Part shown: positions 16,276 through 24,850 of the stretch, in pieces
How positions within the stretch are numbered: the first letter of the stretch is position 1
Layout: every line of letters starts with the position of its first letter
Assembly: GCA_001298545.1 (NCBI GenBank)
Contig: LJCX01000033.1
Coordinates: forward strand, 62,001 to 126,000
Source: Actinobacteria bacterium OV320
GTDB taxonomy: Bacteria > Actinomycetota > Actinomycetes > Streptomycetales > Streptomycetaceae
DNA length: 64,000 nt
Reading direction: 5' to 3'
Program-made: the position numbers and the translations under genes
The notes under the pieces: model-generated
What the model was told of the DNA's origin: nothing
The model's input: the letters and a program-made list of their open reading frames with translations, nothing else
Databases searched by the model: none

Positions 16276-16583
16276 TCAGAACGCCGTGAGGGTGAGAGTG
16301 AGGGCGGTCGGGCTGGTGTCCTGGATGTAGGAGGCGAAGTCGGCCACATCGTCGAGGCGAAGCCGTAAGGCCTTGCCGTCCTCGGGGGCCGCGTGGATGG
16401 CCTTGGAGTGTTGTCGGCGATGGTCACCGGGAGCGAGCCGCTCGCCGCTGTCGACGAGTTGTCGCTCTGGTCCGCGAGGGCGAGCGGGGCGATGGCAGCG
16501 GGCGAAGGGACGGCGACGGCCGGGCCACCGAGGGCGAACAGCAGCTTCCGGCGAGTGAGGTTGCGCTGGTGACGGGGTGTCAT
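16276..16583 (-). pseudogene. Frameshifted Tat-exported protein of unknown function
   Basis: From ATG 16583 the frame reads MTPRHQRNLTRRKLLFALGG and continues through an alanine-rich signal region, then LADQSDNSSTAASGSLPVTI and ADNT. From there a different frame gives the sensible peptide KAIHAAPEDGKALRLRLDDV and ADFASYIQDTSPTALTLTLT, ending at 16276. The two parts join near 16405-16415, so there is either a single frameshift or an internal deletion. RRK followed by a hydrophobic stretch suggests twin-arginine export. No enzyme domain is recognisable in the roughly 100 residues left. Confidence 0.5.
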
Positions 16584-16865
16584 GGTGGGGGTGGCATGAT
16601 CTCGGCAACGGGTCGGGTGGGGCTTGGAGTTGGCCGGGCCGCCGCAGACGTTCATGTGGCGGCCGTCGGCGGCTCCTGCGACGAGTTCGGTCTGCAGGCA
16701 TGATGAAGCGCTTGCGCGACTGCGTGGCGAAGGCTTGCCAGGTCGGCCAGGATTCGGTGGTGAGGTCGCCGCCCCGCTGTGGCCTGCCCGGCCGAGGCGT
16801 CCCGTGTCTGGGCCGGACGTCGGCCGATGATCTGCACCGGAGGAAGCGCCGGTGACCGGGTCGTA
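16584..16865. other. Region without a supported gene
   Basis: About 280 bp between the broken exported protein and the CoA-transferase terminator. Short open frames on both strands have mixed codon bias and no recognisable motif. Confidence 0.4.
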
Positions 16866-16897
16866 CCGAAGGCGTTCGCCTTGTCGAACACCTTCGG
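16866..16897 (-). terminator. Hairpin after the CoA-transferase genes
   Basis: CCGAAGG at 16866 pairs with CCTTCGG at 16891, and inside them GTTCG pairs with CGAAC around a 6-nt loop. This gives a nested 12-bp stem with one unpaired base on each side. It lies about 20 nt past the stop codon of the subunit B gene. Confidence 0.65.
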
Positions 16898-16918
16898 CGG
16901 GACAGCGAGCACTCGGCG

Positions 16919-17584
16919 TCAAGCCAGATCGGCGCCCTTGCTGCAGGTGGTCTCCTTCAGGGGTGCTCCGGTGGCGGCCCGAAGATCGTCGAGGCTGACC
17001 CGTGGGGCGAGCCGGCGCACCACCAGTCCTTCGGGGGTGACGTCGAGGACGGCGAGATCGGTGATGATGCGGTGCACCACGCCCACGCCGGTCAGTGGCA
17101 GCGTGCACTCGTCGACGATCTTCGGTGAGCCGTCCCTGGCCACATGTTCGGTGATCACGACGACCCGGCGGGTACCGGCCACGAGGTCCATGGCACCGCC
17201 CATGCCCTTGACGAGTCTGCCCGGAACGGTCCAGTTGGCCAGGTCCCCGTTGGCGGCGACCTGGAGCGCGCCGAGGATCGCGACGTCCACGTGACCGCCG
17301 CGGATCATCCCGAAGCTCGTGGCGGAGTCGAAGAACGATGCCCCGGGCACGGCGGTCACCGTCTGCTTGCCCGCGTTGATGAGGTCGGCGTCCTCCTCGC
17401 CGTCGTAAGGAAAGGGACCCATGCCGAGCAGGCCGTTCTCGCTCTGCAGGAACACGTTCCCGTCCTTGGGGAGGTAGTTCGCCACCAGCGTCGGGATACC
17501 GATGCCGAGGTTGACGTAGTCGCCGCTCTTGAGTTCACCGGCCGCGACGGCCGCCATCTGGTCTCGGGTCCAGGGCAAGGGCAT
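16919..17584 (-). CDS. 3-oxoacid CoA-transferase subunit B
   Basis: A 221-residue beta subunit of a SCOT-type family I CoA transferase. It carries LKSGDYVNLGIGIPTLVANY, the catalytic-Glu motif VFLQSENGLLGMGPFP, then ASFFDSATSFGMIRGGHVDV, NWTVPGRLVKGMGGAMDLV and the C-terminal TGVGVVHRIITDLAVLDVTP. The enzyme moves CoA from succinyl-CoA to a 3-oxo acid. It starts 1 nt after the subunit A stop, so the two are co-translated. Candidates are acetoacetate and 3-oxoadipate; the IclR regulator alongside (PcaR/PcaU are IclR members) slightly favours 3-oxoadipate, but no other aromatic-pathway genes are present. Confidence 0.92.
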   Translation of the reverse strand: MPLPWTRDQMAAVAAGELKSGDYVNLGIGIPTLVANYLPKDGNVFLQSENGLLGMGPFPYDGEEDADLINAGKQTVTAVPGASFFDSATSFGMIRGGHVDVAILGALQVAANGDLANWTVPGRLVKGMGGAMDLVAGTRRVVVITEHVARDGSPKIVDECTLPLTGVGVVHRIITDLAVLDVTPEGLVVRRLAPRVSLDDLRAATGAPLKETTCSKGADLA

Positions 17585-17585
17585 G

Positions 17586-18302
17586 TCAGGCCTTCTGTCC
17601 GGCGGTGGGCCGGGGCCGCACCGTACGCTGTTCGATCTCCTTGGGCCGGTCGCCGGACCGGACCAGATGGTTGACGTAGATCCCGGGGGTCATCACGTCG
17701 TCCGGGTCGAGGTGGCCGTCGAGCACCACTTCGGCGTCGGCCACCGTGACCCGGCCGGCGGTGGCGACGAGGGGGTTGAAGTTGCGGGCGGTCCGCCGGT
17801 AGCGCAGGTTGCCCTCGACGTCGGCGGTATGCGCGTGCACCAGCGCGAGGTCCGCGACGATGCCGCGTTCGAGGACGTAGGTCTGTCCGTCGAACTCCTC
17901 GTGCGGCTTGCCGTCGGCGACCAGCGTGCCGACTCCGGTGCGGGTGTAGAAGCCGGCGATCCCCGCGCCGCCGGCGCGCAGACGCTCGGCGAGCGTGCCC
18001 TGCGGGGAGAACTCGACCTCCAGCGACCGGTCGAGGTACTGCCGGGCGAAGAGCTTGTTCTCCCCGACGTAGGAAGCGACGACCTTGGACACCTGCTTGT
18101 TCTCCAGCAGGAGTCCCAGGCCCTTCCCGTCGACGCCCATGTTGTTGGACACGATCGTCAGGTCGCACACGCCGGAGTCGCGCACGGCCTCGATCAGATC
18201 GGTGGGGTTGCCGGAGAGTCCGAAGCCGCCGACCGCGATGGTGATCCCGTCGCGGAGCGTGCCCGCCAGCGCGTCCGCAGCGCTGGCTCGCAGCTTTGCC
18301 AT
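17586..18302 (-). CDS. 3-oxoacid CoA-transferase subunit A
   Basis: A 238-residue alpha subunit. Diagnostic stretches are GITIAVGGFGLSGNPTDLIE, DLTIVSNNMGVDGKGLGLLL, SYVGENKLFARQYLDRSLEV, the glycine-rich AGGAGIAGFYTRTGVGTLVA and ALVHAHTADVEGNLRYRRTA. The paired subunit B gene follows after 1 nt. A divergent IclR gene lies 159 bp away, with a perfect palindrome between them. ATG 18302 is followed directly by AKLRASAADALAGTLRDG, the usual N-terminus. Confidence 0.92.
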   Translation of the reverse strand: MAKLRASAADALAGTLRDGITIAVGGFGLSGNPTDLIEAVRDSGVCDLTIVSNNMGVDGKGLGLLLENKQVSKVVASYVGENKLFARQYLDRSLEVEFSPQGTLAERLRAGGAGIAGFYTRTGVGTLVADGKPHEEFDGQTYVLERGIVADLALVHAHTADVEGNLRYRRTARNFNPLVATAGRVTVADAEVVLDGHLDPDDVMTPGIYVNHLVRSGDRPKEIEQRTVRPRPTAGQKA

Positions 18303-18429
18303 GGCCCTGTCCTTTCACGAGGACGACCATGCCGTCCACTCAGCAGTCACGGTCCTTTATGGCAAAACGGCTGTTAGACAGTCAATGGCTCGCATCGGAT
18401 CTCCCGCTCGATGGACATTGGTGATTGAT

Positions 18430-18448
18430 GCGTCCACTGAGTGGACGC
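18430..18448. promoter_or_regulatory. Perfect 19-bp palindrome, likely IclR operator
   Basis: GCGTCCACTGAGTGGACGC has perfect 9-bp arms around one base. It lies 13 nt before the IclR start and about 130 nt before the divergent CoA-transferase genes. A related half site, CGTCCACTCAG, occurs at about 18334, near the CoA-transferase start. IclR proteins bind such dyads upstream of their own gene and the catabolic operon. Confidence 0.65.
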
Positions 18449-18461
18449 TAGAGTGGGTGCC

Positions 18462-19217
18462 ATGAGCGAGTCGCCGAGTGTCCTCGCACGAGCCGCTGGG
18501 CTCCTGCGGGAACTGTCTCGCCGTACCGCCTCCGGTGCGACGACGACCCAGGTCGCCAAGGAGGTCGGCCTACCGCGCGCCACGGCACACCGCCTTCTGG
18601 AGGCGCTGGCGTCCGAGGGGCTGGTCGACCGCGACGGGCGCACCGGACGCTGGTTCCTCGGCCCGGAGATCTATGTCCTCGGCGTGGCGTCCGCGGCACG
18701 CTACGACCTCACCAACGAGGCGCGCGGCAGCGTGCTGCGGCTGGCGAAGGAGACCGGCGAGAGTGCCTTCTTCTCGGTCCGTCGCGGTGACGAGAGCGTC
18801 GTGCTGCTGCGGGAGGACGGCGACTTCCCGATCCGTTCCTACGTGCTCCACGAAGGCGCTCGCTTCCCGCTCGGTGTCACCTCGGCCGGCATCGCGATCC
18901 TCGCCTACCTCCCGGAGCGCGAAGTGGATGACTACCTCCTGGGGGCGGACCTGTCCGCGCGGTGGGGGGACTCGCATTCCGACGCGGCCGTACGGGAGCG
19001 TCTGGCGGCGACCCGCGCCCATGGCTGGGCACTCAATCCCGGGCTGATCGTGGAGGGCTCGTGGGGCATGGCGGCGACGGTCTTCGACAACGCCGGGGCT
19101 CCTGGCTGGGCGCTGACGCTCACCGGGATCGAGCAGCGCTTCCGCTCCGAGCGGCAGGAAGTACTCGGCCGCCTCCTCCTGGAGGAGGCCCACCGGCTCA
19201 CGAAGTCCGCCGGCTGA
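18462..19217 (+). CDS. IclR-family transcriptional regulator
   Basis: A 251-residue regulator. Residues about 5-70 form the winged helix (SVLARAAGLLRELSRRT, TTTQVAKEVGLPRATAHRLL, LASEGLVDRDGRTGRWFLGP). The remainder is the IclR effector domain, with AKETGESAFFSVRRGDESVV, the FPLGVTSAGIAILAYLP block and a C-terminal GITG-like ALTLTGIEQRFRSER. An upstream in-frame GTG lies inside the palindromic operator, so ATG 18462 is the better start. It should control the divergent CoA-transferase pair in response to a carboxylic acid. Confidence 0.9.
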   Translation: MSESPSVLARAAGLLRELSRRTASGATTTQVAKEVGLPRATAHRLLEALASEGLVDRDGRTGRWFLGPEIYVLGVASAARYDLTNEARGSVLRLAKETGESAFFSVRRGDESVVLLREDGDFPIRSYVLHEGARFPLGVTSAGIAILAYLPEREVDDYLLGADLSARWGDSHSDAAVRERLAATRAHGWALNPGLIVEGSWGMAATVFDNAGAPGWALTLTGIEQRFRSERQEVLGRLLLEEAHRLTKSAG

Positions 19218-19625
19218 GCCCAGCCCGGTTATCCGCGGGCAGGCCGGGCCGTTGCCTGGACCCCGCAACCTCTCGTTGTGTCGAACCACAAGAGGAGCGC
19301 CCGCCATCATGCGCCGGGTCGGCCTGGCCGGGCTCGGGACTCTGGCTGTGTTGGTGACTTCCTTGCTGTCAGGCGTCGAGGAGGTCCTGGGTCAGCCCTG
19401 CCGGGTGCGCCACCAGGGACTCGTGGGTGCCGGGGACCGTGATGGGCGTCAGGCCCGGCCGGGCCGCGAACACCGCCCCGGGTTCGGGTCGACCTCGATC
19501 GGGGTCGAGCGTGTAGCCGCCCGGCTGGGGCATCAACAGGTCGTAGGTGACGCGTCGCAGCGCTTCCGGCTCGTCCTGCAGGAAGAACTCCTCGGAGGAC
19601 CAAGTTCGGTTCGAATGCCCGGGTG
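19218..19625 (-). other. Probable gene fragment, unassigned
   Basis: A minus-strand frame ending at 19369 contains a plausible coding stretch at about 19370-19615: RTWSSEEFFLQDEPEALRRV, then GGYTLDPDRGRPEPGAVFAA and PGTHESLVAHPAGLTQDLLD. It has no start of its own: further upstream the frame runs in antisense register through the hydrolase gene. I read it as the C-terminal tail of a lost gene. The ending PGTHESLV resembles alpha/beta-hydrolase or thioesterase tails, but this is weak. Confidence 0.35.
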
Positions 19626-20474
19626 TTACCGGACGGTGGTGCGGGCGGCCTGGCGGATCAGGTTGGTGACGGCGCCGGGGTGGGAGATGAGGACGGCGTG
19701 TGAGGACTTGACCTCGATCGTGTGGGCGTGGGCGCGTGCGGCCATGAAGCGCTGTTCGTCCGGTGCGATGGCCTGGTCCTCGGTGGTGACCAAGTCCCAT
19801 GAGGGGATGGTCTTCCAGGCGGTTTCGGTTGCCTTGTCGTCGAGGGCCGAGGCGGCCAGGGGGCGCTGGGTGGCGGCCATCAGGTTGGTGACCGATTCGG
19901 GTACGTCGGCGGCGAAGGCGTCGTGGAACTTGTCCTTCTGGACGTAGAGGTCGGTGCCGGTGCCGCCGCCGGGCAGTGGGAAGGGCACGGCGTCGACGGC
20001 GGAGGCGAGGGTGGCCCCCGGGAACCTGCTGCCGACTTCCGAGAAGCTCTCGCCCTTCTCGGGAATGAACGAGGCGATGTAGACCAGTGCCTTGACCTCA
20101 GGGTTGCCGGCGGCGGCGTCGCTGATCACGGTGCCGCCGTAGGAGTGGCCGACGAGCACGACCGGTCCCTTGACGCTCTTGAGGAAGCTCTCGAGGTAGT
20201 CCGAGTCGCTCGCCAGTCCGCGCAGGGGGTTGGCGGGGGCGACGACCGGATACCCGTCGTCCTGCAGACGTGCGATCACGTCGTTCCAGATGGAGGCGTC
20301 CCCGAAGGCTCCGTGCACGAGTACGACCGTAGGCAACACCCCTGAGTCACGGGACTGGGCCTGGGCCGTGGGGGCCGATGTCATGTTCGCCGCGCTGAGG
20401 GCCGCCACGCAGGCAACGGCCGCCAGCATGGAAGCGCTTCTGCGGGAGGGCTTGAGAGCAGTCTTCGGATTCAT
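19626..20474 (-). CDS. Secreted alpha/beta hydrolase
   Basis: A 282-residue exported hydrolase. The N-terminus is basic (KTALKPSRR) then hydrophobic (MLAAVACVAALSAANMTSA) with cleavage near AQAQS. The hydrolase core shows the oxyanion region TVVLVHGAFGDASIWNDV, the nucleophile elbow VLVGHSYGGTVISDAA, and a C-terminal His in KSSHAVLISHPGAV. Closest in pattern to the AB_hydrolase_6 (EstC-like) group, which includes esterases and haloperoxidase-like proteins. Substrate unknown; the gene seems to stand alone. Confidence 0.88.
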   Translation of the reverse strand: MNPKTALKPSRRSASMLAAVACVAALSAANMTSAPTAQAQSRDSGVLPTVVLVHGAFGDASIWNDVIARLQDDGYPVVAPANPLRGLASDSDYLESFLKSVKGPVVLVGHSYGGTVISDAAAGNPEVKALVYIASFIPEKGESFSEVGSRFPGATLASAVDAVPFPLPGGGTGTDLYVQKDKFHDAFAADVPESVTNLMAATQRPLAASALDDKATETAWKTIPSWDLVTTEDQAIAPDEQRFMAARAHAHTIEVKSSHAVLISHPGAVTNLIRQAARTTVR

Positions 20475-20853
20475 GTGCGTCTCCTGGAGATATGTCGTTC
20501 AGTAGCGGACGGATGGCATGTCCAGCCGTCCGGTATGCGCGGTCTTGGCGGGTGTGGTTCGAGGTTCTTCGGCTGTTCGCTTCAGCGCGAAGCCCCGCCG
20601 GAGGAAGGCGGCGTGAGGGGAGCGGCTGCGTCACTGCACGTCTGCGTCCCTGAGACGAGCGTGCCCTGGGCCGTATCCGCCGACCCGTCAGATCGTCATG
20701 AACCGGGCGTGAGGCGGCAGGTGACACCACTGGCAGCCGGGGCTGGTCACGTACGGGATCGCGTCCACGGGCCGTCGAAGCGGGGGCTTCTCCCGTGAAG
20801 GTACGCAGAACCCGTCCGGACGACGAGTTGTCGCGTGCGTCGGGCGGGCATGC
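20475..20853. other. Intergenic region, no gene seen
   Basis: About 380 bp between two minus-strand genes. Short frames have no motif or coding bias. It must hold the promoter of the secreted hydrolase and the end of the flavoprotein transcript; no clear hairpin was identified. Confidence 0.4.
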
Positions 20854-21945
20854 TCAGACGGACACCGGTCGTGCGGGCGTCCGCGCCGTGAGATGCCGTA
20901 CGAGGTACTCCGCATCCGGACCGACGCCCTGAATCATCGATGAAGCCATCGAGTACTGGAAGAGACGGCCGATGAAATACAGGCCCGGCTGCGAGTCCAC
21001 CACACCGCGATACTGGTCCGGTTCGCCGTTCGTGTCGAACACGGGGAGGTCGATCCAGGAGATGTCCGGCCGGAAGCCCGTGCACCACACGACGTTGGCG
21101 ACGTTCGGTGTCGTGCCGTCGGCGAGCACCGGCTGTCCTTCGCGTACGCCGGTCGTGCGTGCCACCCGCTGGACGCCGGCCGCTTTCAGGTCGGCGGACT
21201 TCACGCGGATCAGCGGGGAACCGTGCGCGAGTACCTTCGGGCGGATCTTGCGGCCGATCGGCGTGCGGACGGTCATCAGGTGGCGGAAGAGGAAGGAGAT
21301 GGCGGGGACGAAGAAGTGGGCGGGGCGCCGTTCGACACGCCACGGAACCTGCCCGGGGTGCGGGCCGGAGAGAAACACCTCGTGGGTGCCGGCGAGTTCC
21401 AGGGCGATGTCGGCGCCTGAGTTCCCTGCGCCGACCACCAGGACGGGGCCCTCCTGGAGTTGGCCGGGGTTGCGGTAGTCGTGCGCGTGAATCTGCGTCG
21501 TGGACGCAGCCAGTTCGGGCGCAAAGGTGGGCAGGTTCGGCAGTCGGTCGTAACCTGCCGCTATCACCACGTTCTCGGCCTGGTACGTCTGGTCCCCGTC
21601 CGTCTCGACGGTGTACCGGCCGTCCTCGAACGACACCCGCCGCACCGCGGTCCCGGTCCGCACCGGCAGCTCCGCCCAGGCCGCGTACTCCTGGAGATAG
21701 TCGGCGAACTCGTCACGGGTGGGGAAGGACCAGGCGGAGCCGGGATACGGAAGTCCGGGCAGACCGTCGAACTTCGCCGGGCTGAACAGCCGCAGCGAGT
21801 CCCAGCGCCCGCGCCACGCGTCGCCGACACGTTCACCCGCGTCCAAGATCACAAACGGTCGGCCCTGGCGCGCCAGATGGTATCCGGTCGCAAGGCCCGC
21901 TTGGCCGCCGCCGACGATGACGGTCTCGATGCGCTCGGTACTCAT
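20854..21945 (-). CDS. Flavin-containing monooxygenase-type NAD(P)H oxidoreductase
   Basis: A 363-residue FAD/NADPH enzyme. The FAD fold is TVIVGGGQAGLATGYHLARQ and the NADPH fold GPVLVVGAGNSGADIALELA. Between them is WRGRWDSLRLFSPAKFDGLP, typical of the CzcO/indole-pyruvate monooxygenase-like group. The C-terminus has VANVVWCTGFRPDISWIDLP, the ATG-like hinge motif, and FIGRLFQYSMASSMIQGVGP. ATG 21945 overlaps the stop of the small TPR gene by ATGA, so the two are probably co-translated. Such proteins oxidise small nucleophiles or act in metal-resistance loci; the substrate is unknown. Confidence 0.88.
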   Translation of the reverse strand: MSTERIETVIVGGGQAGLATGYHLARQGRPFVILDAGERVGDAWRGRWDSLRLFSPAKFDGLPGLPYPGSAWSFPTRDEFADYLQEYAAWAELPVRTGTAVRRVSFEDGRYTVETDGDQTYQAENVVIAAGYDRLPNLPTFAPELAASTTQIHAHDYRNPGQLQEGPVLVVGAGNSGADIALELAGTHEVFLSGPHPGQVPWRVERRPAHFFVPAISFLFRHLMTVRTPIGRKIRPKVLAHGSPLIRVKSADLKAAGVQRVARTTGVREGQPVLADGTTPNVANVVWCTGFRPDISWIDLPVFDTNGEPDQYRGVVDSQPGLYFIGRLFQYSMASSMIQGVGPDAEYLVRHLTARTPARPVSV

Positions 21946-22151
21946 GACAGCTCCTTGGTCGTACGGTTCTGATCGACATGTGTCCGGCAGTCGGCCTCGT
22001 AGATCTCCAGCGCCTGCCGCAGCAGTCGCTCGGCCTGGTCGTGGTCGCCCAGCAGCCTCAGCAGCGTGCCGAGGTCGGCAGCGCTGTCGGCGAGCCGGAG
22101 ACGCGCGGTGCGGACCAGGTCGCGCAGGCTTTGCGTGGACTCGTCGTCGGG
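21942..22151 (-). CDS. Small TPR-motif protein
   Basis: A 69-residue frame from GTG 22151. Residues about 22-55 read ADLGTLLRLLGDHDQAERLL RQALEIYEA (one tetratricopeptide repeat: helix A, turn GDHDQAE, helix B). Its TGA overlaps the flavoprotein ATG. It could be a true small adaptor or the tail of a larger TPR protein whose front is gone; the next upstream gene (22233-23894) is itself a TPR-LuxR protein, but that one ends normally with its HTH. Confidence 0.5.
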   Translation of the reverse strand, partial: PDDESTQSLRDLVRTARLRLADSAADLGTLLRLLGDHDQAERLLRQALEIYEADCRTHVDQNRTTKELS

Positions 22152-22232
22152 CACATGCCCATACTCGCGCCGGGGTGATCGCGGGCACATCGACGAGAAT
22201 GCCCAACCGAGCCGGCGGGAGCATGGGTACTT

Positions 22233-23894
22233 CTACGCAAACGTGTCCCGCTCGACGATGCCGTGCGCGAAGGCGTACGCCGCGGCGGCGGTGCGGGAGG
22301 TGACACCGAGCTTGCCGAAGATGTTGCTGACGTGACGGGCGACGGTCTTCTCGCTGAGGAACAACTCCGCCGCGATGGCCTGGTTGCTGCGACCGAGGGA
22401 GATGAGCTCCACGACCTCCAGCTCGCGAGGAGACAGCAGTGAGCGGGCCGTGCCGGTCAGGCGCTGCACGCGGGCCAGCTCAGGACCGGCCCCGAGCCGC
22501 TCGAACAGCTGCCGGGCCGCGTCCAGTTCGAGTGCCGCCGACCCCTCGTCACCCAGCGCCCGGCAGGCAAGGCCGACCAGCACACCGACCCGCGCCGCCT
22601 CGTAGGGCACCTCCAGTTCACGCCACAGCCGCCCGGCCTCCCGCAGCGGCGGAAGCGCCTCCCGGGCTGCCCCTTCAGCCAGCCGCACGGCGCCGGAGGC
22701 CTGCCCGGCCATGGCACGCAGAGCCGCGGCACCATGGTCACGGGCGATGCCCTGCAGTTCGTCAACGAAGGACGCCGCCTCGCCCGGGCCGTCCGTGACG
22801 TTCGCCAACAGGATCTCCACCGCCGCCGGCAGCAGCCGTGCCCGGCGCAGCGGCTCCGTCGTCTCCGCCAGCGCCCGCCGAATCGCGGCCGTCGCCTGGT
22901 CCTTGCGGCCGCGGGCCAGCCAGAGCAACGCGAGGCCCGGTTGAGCATCCCAGCCGTGGTTCAGGGTGTCGCGGTAGGCCCGCTCGGAGTCGGCGTACTC
23001 GCCGCGCAACCGGTGCAGCTCGGCCAGCTCGTAGAAGGCACCGCCCGCCGCGCCCTCCCCGTAGCCCGCGGTCAGCTGAGTGCAGGCCAGGCGCGCCTCG
23101 CGGACCGCGTCCGGCCAGGCGCCGCCGAGCTGCAGAAGGGTGGCCCGGTGTACTCGGCACAGGCCACGGTAGACGCCGGTGAAGTCGGGCTGGGCGGCGC
23201 ACCATTTGGCCAGCGCCTCACTCCACTCCTTGGCTCGGCGCAGCTCCTGCAGTTCCTGGCAGGCGCCGATGACGACGCAGTAGATCATCCCTGTGCAGCG
23301 CGCGGACACCGTGCCCTCGGCCACGGCCACCATCGCGTCGTCGAGTTCGGCGAGCCCGGCGGCGATGTCGCCGTTGTTCACCAGCGCCAGGCCGCGCGTC
23401 ATCGTGGTGCTGGCCGCGAGGTCGGCATCAGTGCCGTCACCCACCTCGGGCAGCCGGTGCGCGACCTTGAGCATCTGCGGGAACTCGCCCGCCCGGAAGT
23501 GCAGTTCAGCATCGAGCAAGCCCAAGTAGGCGTACTCCGGACAGCCGGGCTCCGCCAGGGCCAGCCGCTTCGCGCGGGCCAGCCAGGCCCCCGACTGCGC
23601 GAACTCCCCGCCCCATGCCAGCAACTTGCACAGCCAGTATGCGCAACGCAGTGCCTGTCCGACGGATCCGGACTCGGCATGCGCGGTGTACGCCCGCCGC
23701 AGTAATACCACCGCGTGGTCGGACCGCCCCAGCAGATCCGCGGCCTCGGCGAGCAGCTCCAGATCGGCGGTGTCCAACGGCCGCTCGGCCTCGGCCGAAG
23801 CAAGCGTCTCGAAGGCATCGGTCCATGCCTGAACGCGAAAGGCCTCTCGCCCCCGCATGATCTGTGCGTCCCTGTCCACGGAATCTTCCCTCAC
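22233..23894 (-). CDS. LuxR-type regulator with TPR-like N-terminal domain
   Basis: A 553-residue transcription regulator. Residues 1-480 are a long helical array with TPR-like repeats (ADLLGRSDHAVVLLRRAYTA, LYELAELHRLRGEYADSERA-type pattern, LACRALGDEGSAALELDAAR). The C-terminal 65 residues are a LuxR helix-turn-helix: LLSPRELEVVELISLGRSNQ then AIAAELFLSEKTVARHVSNI and FGKLGVTSRTAAAAYA. There is no AAA+ ATPase domain, unlike LAL regulators. Start is GTG 23894; ATG 23858 is a possible alternative. It may control the flavoprotein that follows on the same strand. Confidence 0.88.
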   Translation of the reverse strand: MREDSVDRDAQIMRGREAFRVQAWTDAFETLASAEAERPLDTADLELLAEAADLLGRSDHAVVLLRRAYTAHAESGSVGQALRCAYWLCKLLAWGGEFAQSGAWLARAKRLALAEPGCPEYAYLGLLDAELHFRAGEFPQMLKVAHRLPEVGDGTDADLAASTTMTRGLALVNNGDIAAGLAELDDAMVAVAEGTVSARCTGMIYCVVIGACQELQELRRAKEWSEALAKWCAAQPDFTGVYRGLCRVHRATLLQLGGAWPDAVREARLACTQLTAGYGEGAAGGAFYELAELHRLRGEYADSERAYRDTLNHGWDAQPGLALLWLARGRKDQATAAIRRALAETTEPLRRARLLPAAVEILLANVTDGPGEAASFVDELQGIARDHGAAALRAMAGQASGAVRLAEGAAREALPPLREAGRLWRELEVPYEAARVGVLVGLACRALGDEGSAALELDAARQLFERLGAGPELARVQRLTGTARSLLSPRELEVVELISLGRSNQAIAAELFLSEKTVARHVSNIFGKLGVTSRTAAAAYAFAHGIVERDTFA

Positions 23895-24850
23895 TTGTCA
23901 CCGCAGGCCGAGCGGCTCTGCCGGCTCGGTGTTGGTTCCTTCACCAGCGCCGACTCGTCGCTCACCGACGTCGCCGCGACGAGCCTGATCTCGAGAAGTG
24001 TGCGAACGCATTGCCGCGGTCGAGGGTTTCCTCGGCCGCCCGGGCGAGCGGCTTGAGGGCAAGGCCGCGGAAAGGCAGAACGCTGCGCTGCGCCGAGTTG
24101 TACAGCGACGACCCGTTCACACGCAGGACGCCAGTCAGACCCACCCGGGCTTCCACTCCCGCCGGCCGTTCGTCCTTGGGCACGACGACGATGACGTCCA
24201 TCCGCCTCATGGCGAGTACCAGCCACTGGCCCAGGCGCCCTACGCACGGGCGGCGCCTGACGCTGCCGGCAACCAAGGCTTCCGCCGGTCGCTCGCTGTG
24301 GTCCACGGTCGCCACGCCTCGTCAATCTCCCGCCCAGCTGTTCCTCGGCCTTCTCGATGAGACGACAGCACCTGTACCTGGCGTCCGTCCTTCTCTTGCC
24401 GAGAGGGCAATAGAGCTCTGGGGGCCGCTTACGACGGCGCGAGGTGAATCATACCGAACGCTTGTGGGAACCGGCCGGGTCGGCGATGCGGGCCTGCTCG
24501 GGTACCTGGCCGAGGCGCCTGATCCCCAAGATCCGCGCGGCTTACGGCATTTCGTGGTTCCGCTCAAGATCCGGACACACCCGACCAGCGCCGGCTCACC
24601 GGTCGAGGCCGCGTTCGGGGCGCCGTTGATGTACGAAGGCGGGTTCCTTGATCACATCCGTCGCTGCGTTGTCCGCTTCGTGGAGACGGGCGCAACCGGC
24701 GACAGACCCGATCGTGTGACGAGCTCTGCGCGGTGAGCAGAAGGAGTCGCTTGTGGAGCAGAGGGGGCAGCGAGTTCGAGAACAGCCGCAGTCGGCGCCG
24801 ACCGGCCTCGGAGCGAGCGGCATCCGTGCCGGCCGGGCCGGTCGGATGTG
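23895..24850. other. Degenerate region, about 950 bp
   Basis: Two stretches look once-coding. On the minus strand 23962-24315 a frame has strong third-position GC bias (separate entry). On the plus strand about 24480-24560 the peptide LGYLAEAPDPQDPRGLRHFV resembles the PDPRDPRGVRH motif near the N-terminus of ISAs1-type transposases, then leaves the expected pattern. The rest shows nothing recognisable. Confidence 0.35.
23962..24315 (-). CDS. Hypothetical protein or remnant, 117 residues
   Basis: Frame from GTG 24315 with codon bias like its neighbours: ATVDHSERPAEALVAGSVRR, then RRMDVIVVVPKDERPAGVEA, then VNGSSLYNSAQRSVLPFRGL and ALKPLARAAEETLDRGNAFA. No domain is recognised. The ribosome site is weak (GAGG 1 nt from the GTG), and an internal ATG in MRRMDVIVVV is possible. 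It ends shortly before the LuxR gene on the same strand. It could be an intact small protein or a fragment. Confidence 0.35.
   Translation of the reverse strand: MATVDHSERPAEALVAGSVRRRPCVGRLGQWLVLAMRRMDVIVVVPKDERPAGVEARVGLTGVLRVNGSSLYNSAQRSVLPFRGLALKPLARAAEETLDRGNAFAHFSRSGSSRRRR

Noticed and set aside
24480..24560. ISAs1-family transposase gene
   Set aside because: Only about 20 residues resemble the family; too little to annotate as a feature of its own.
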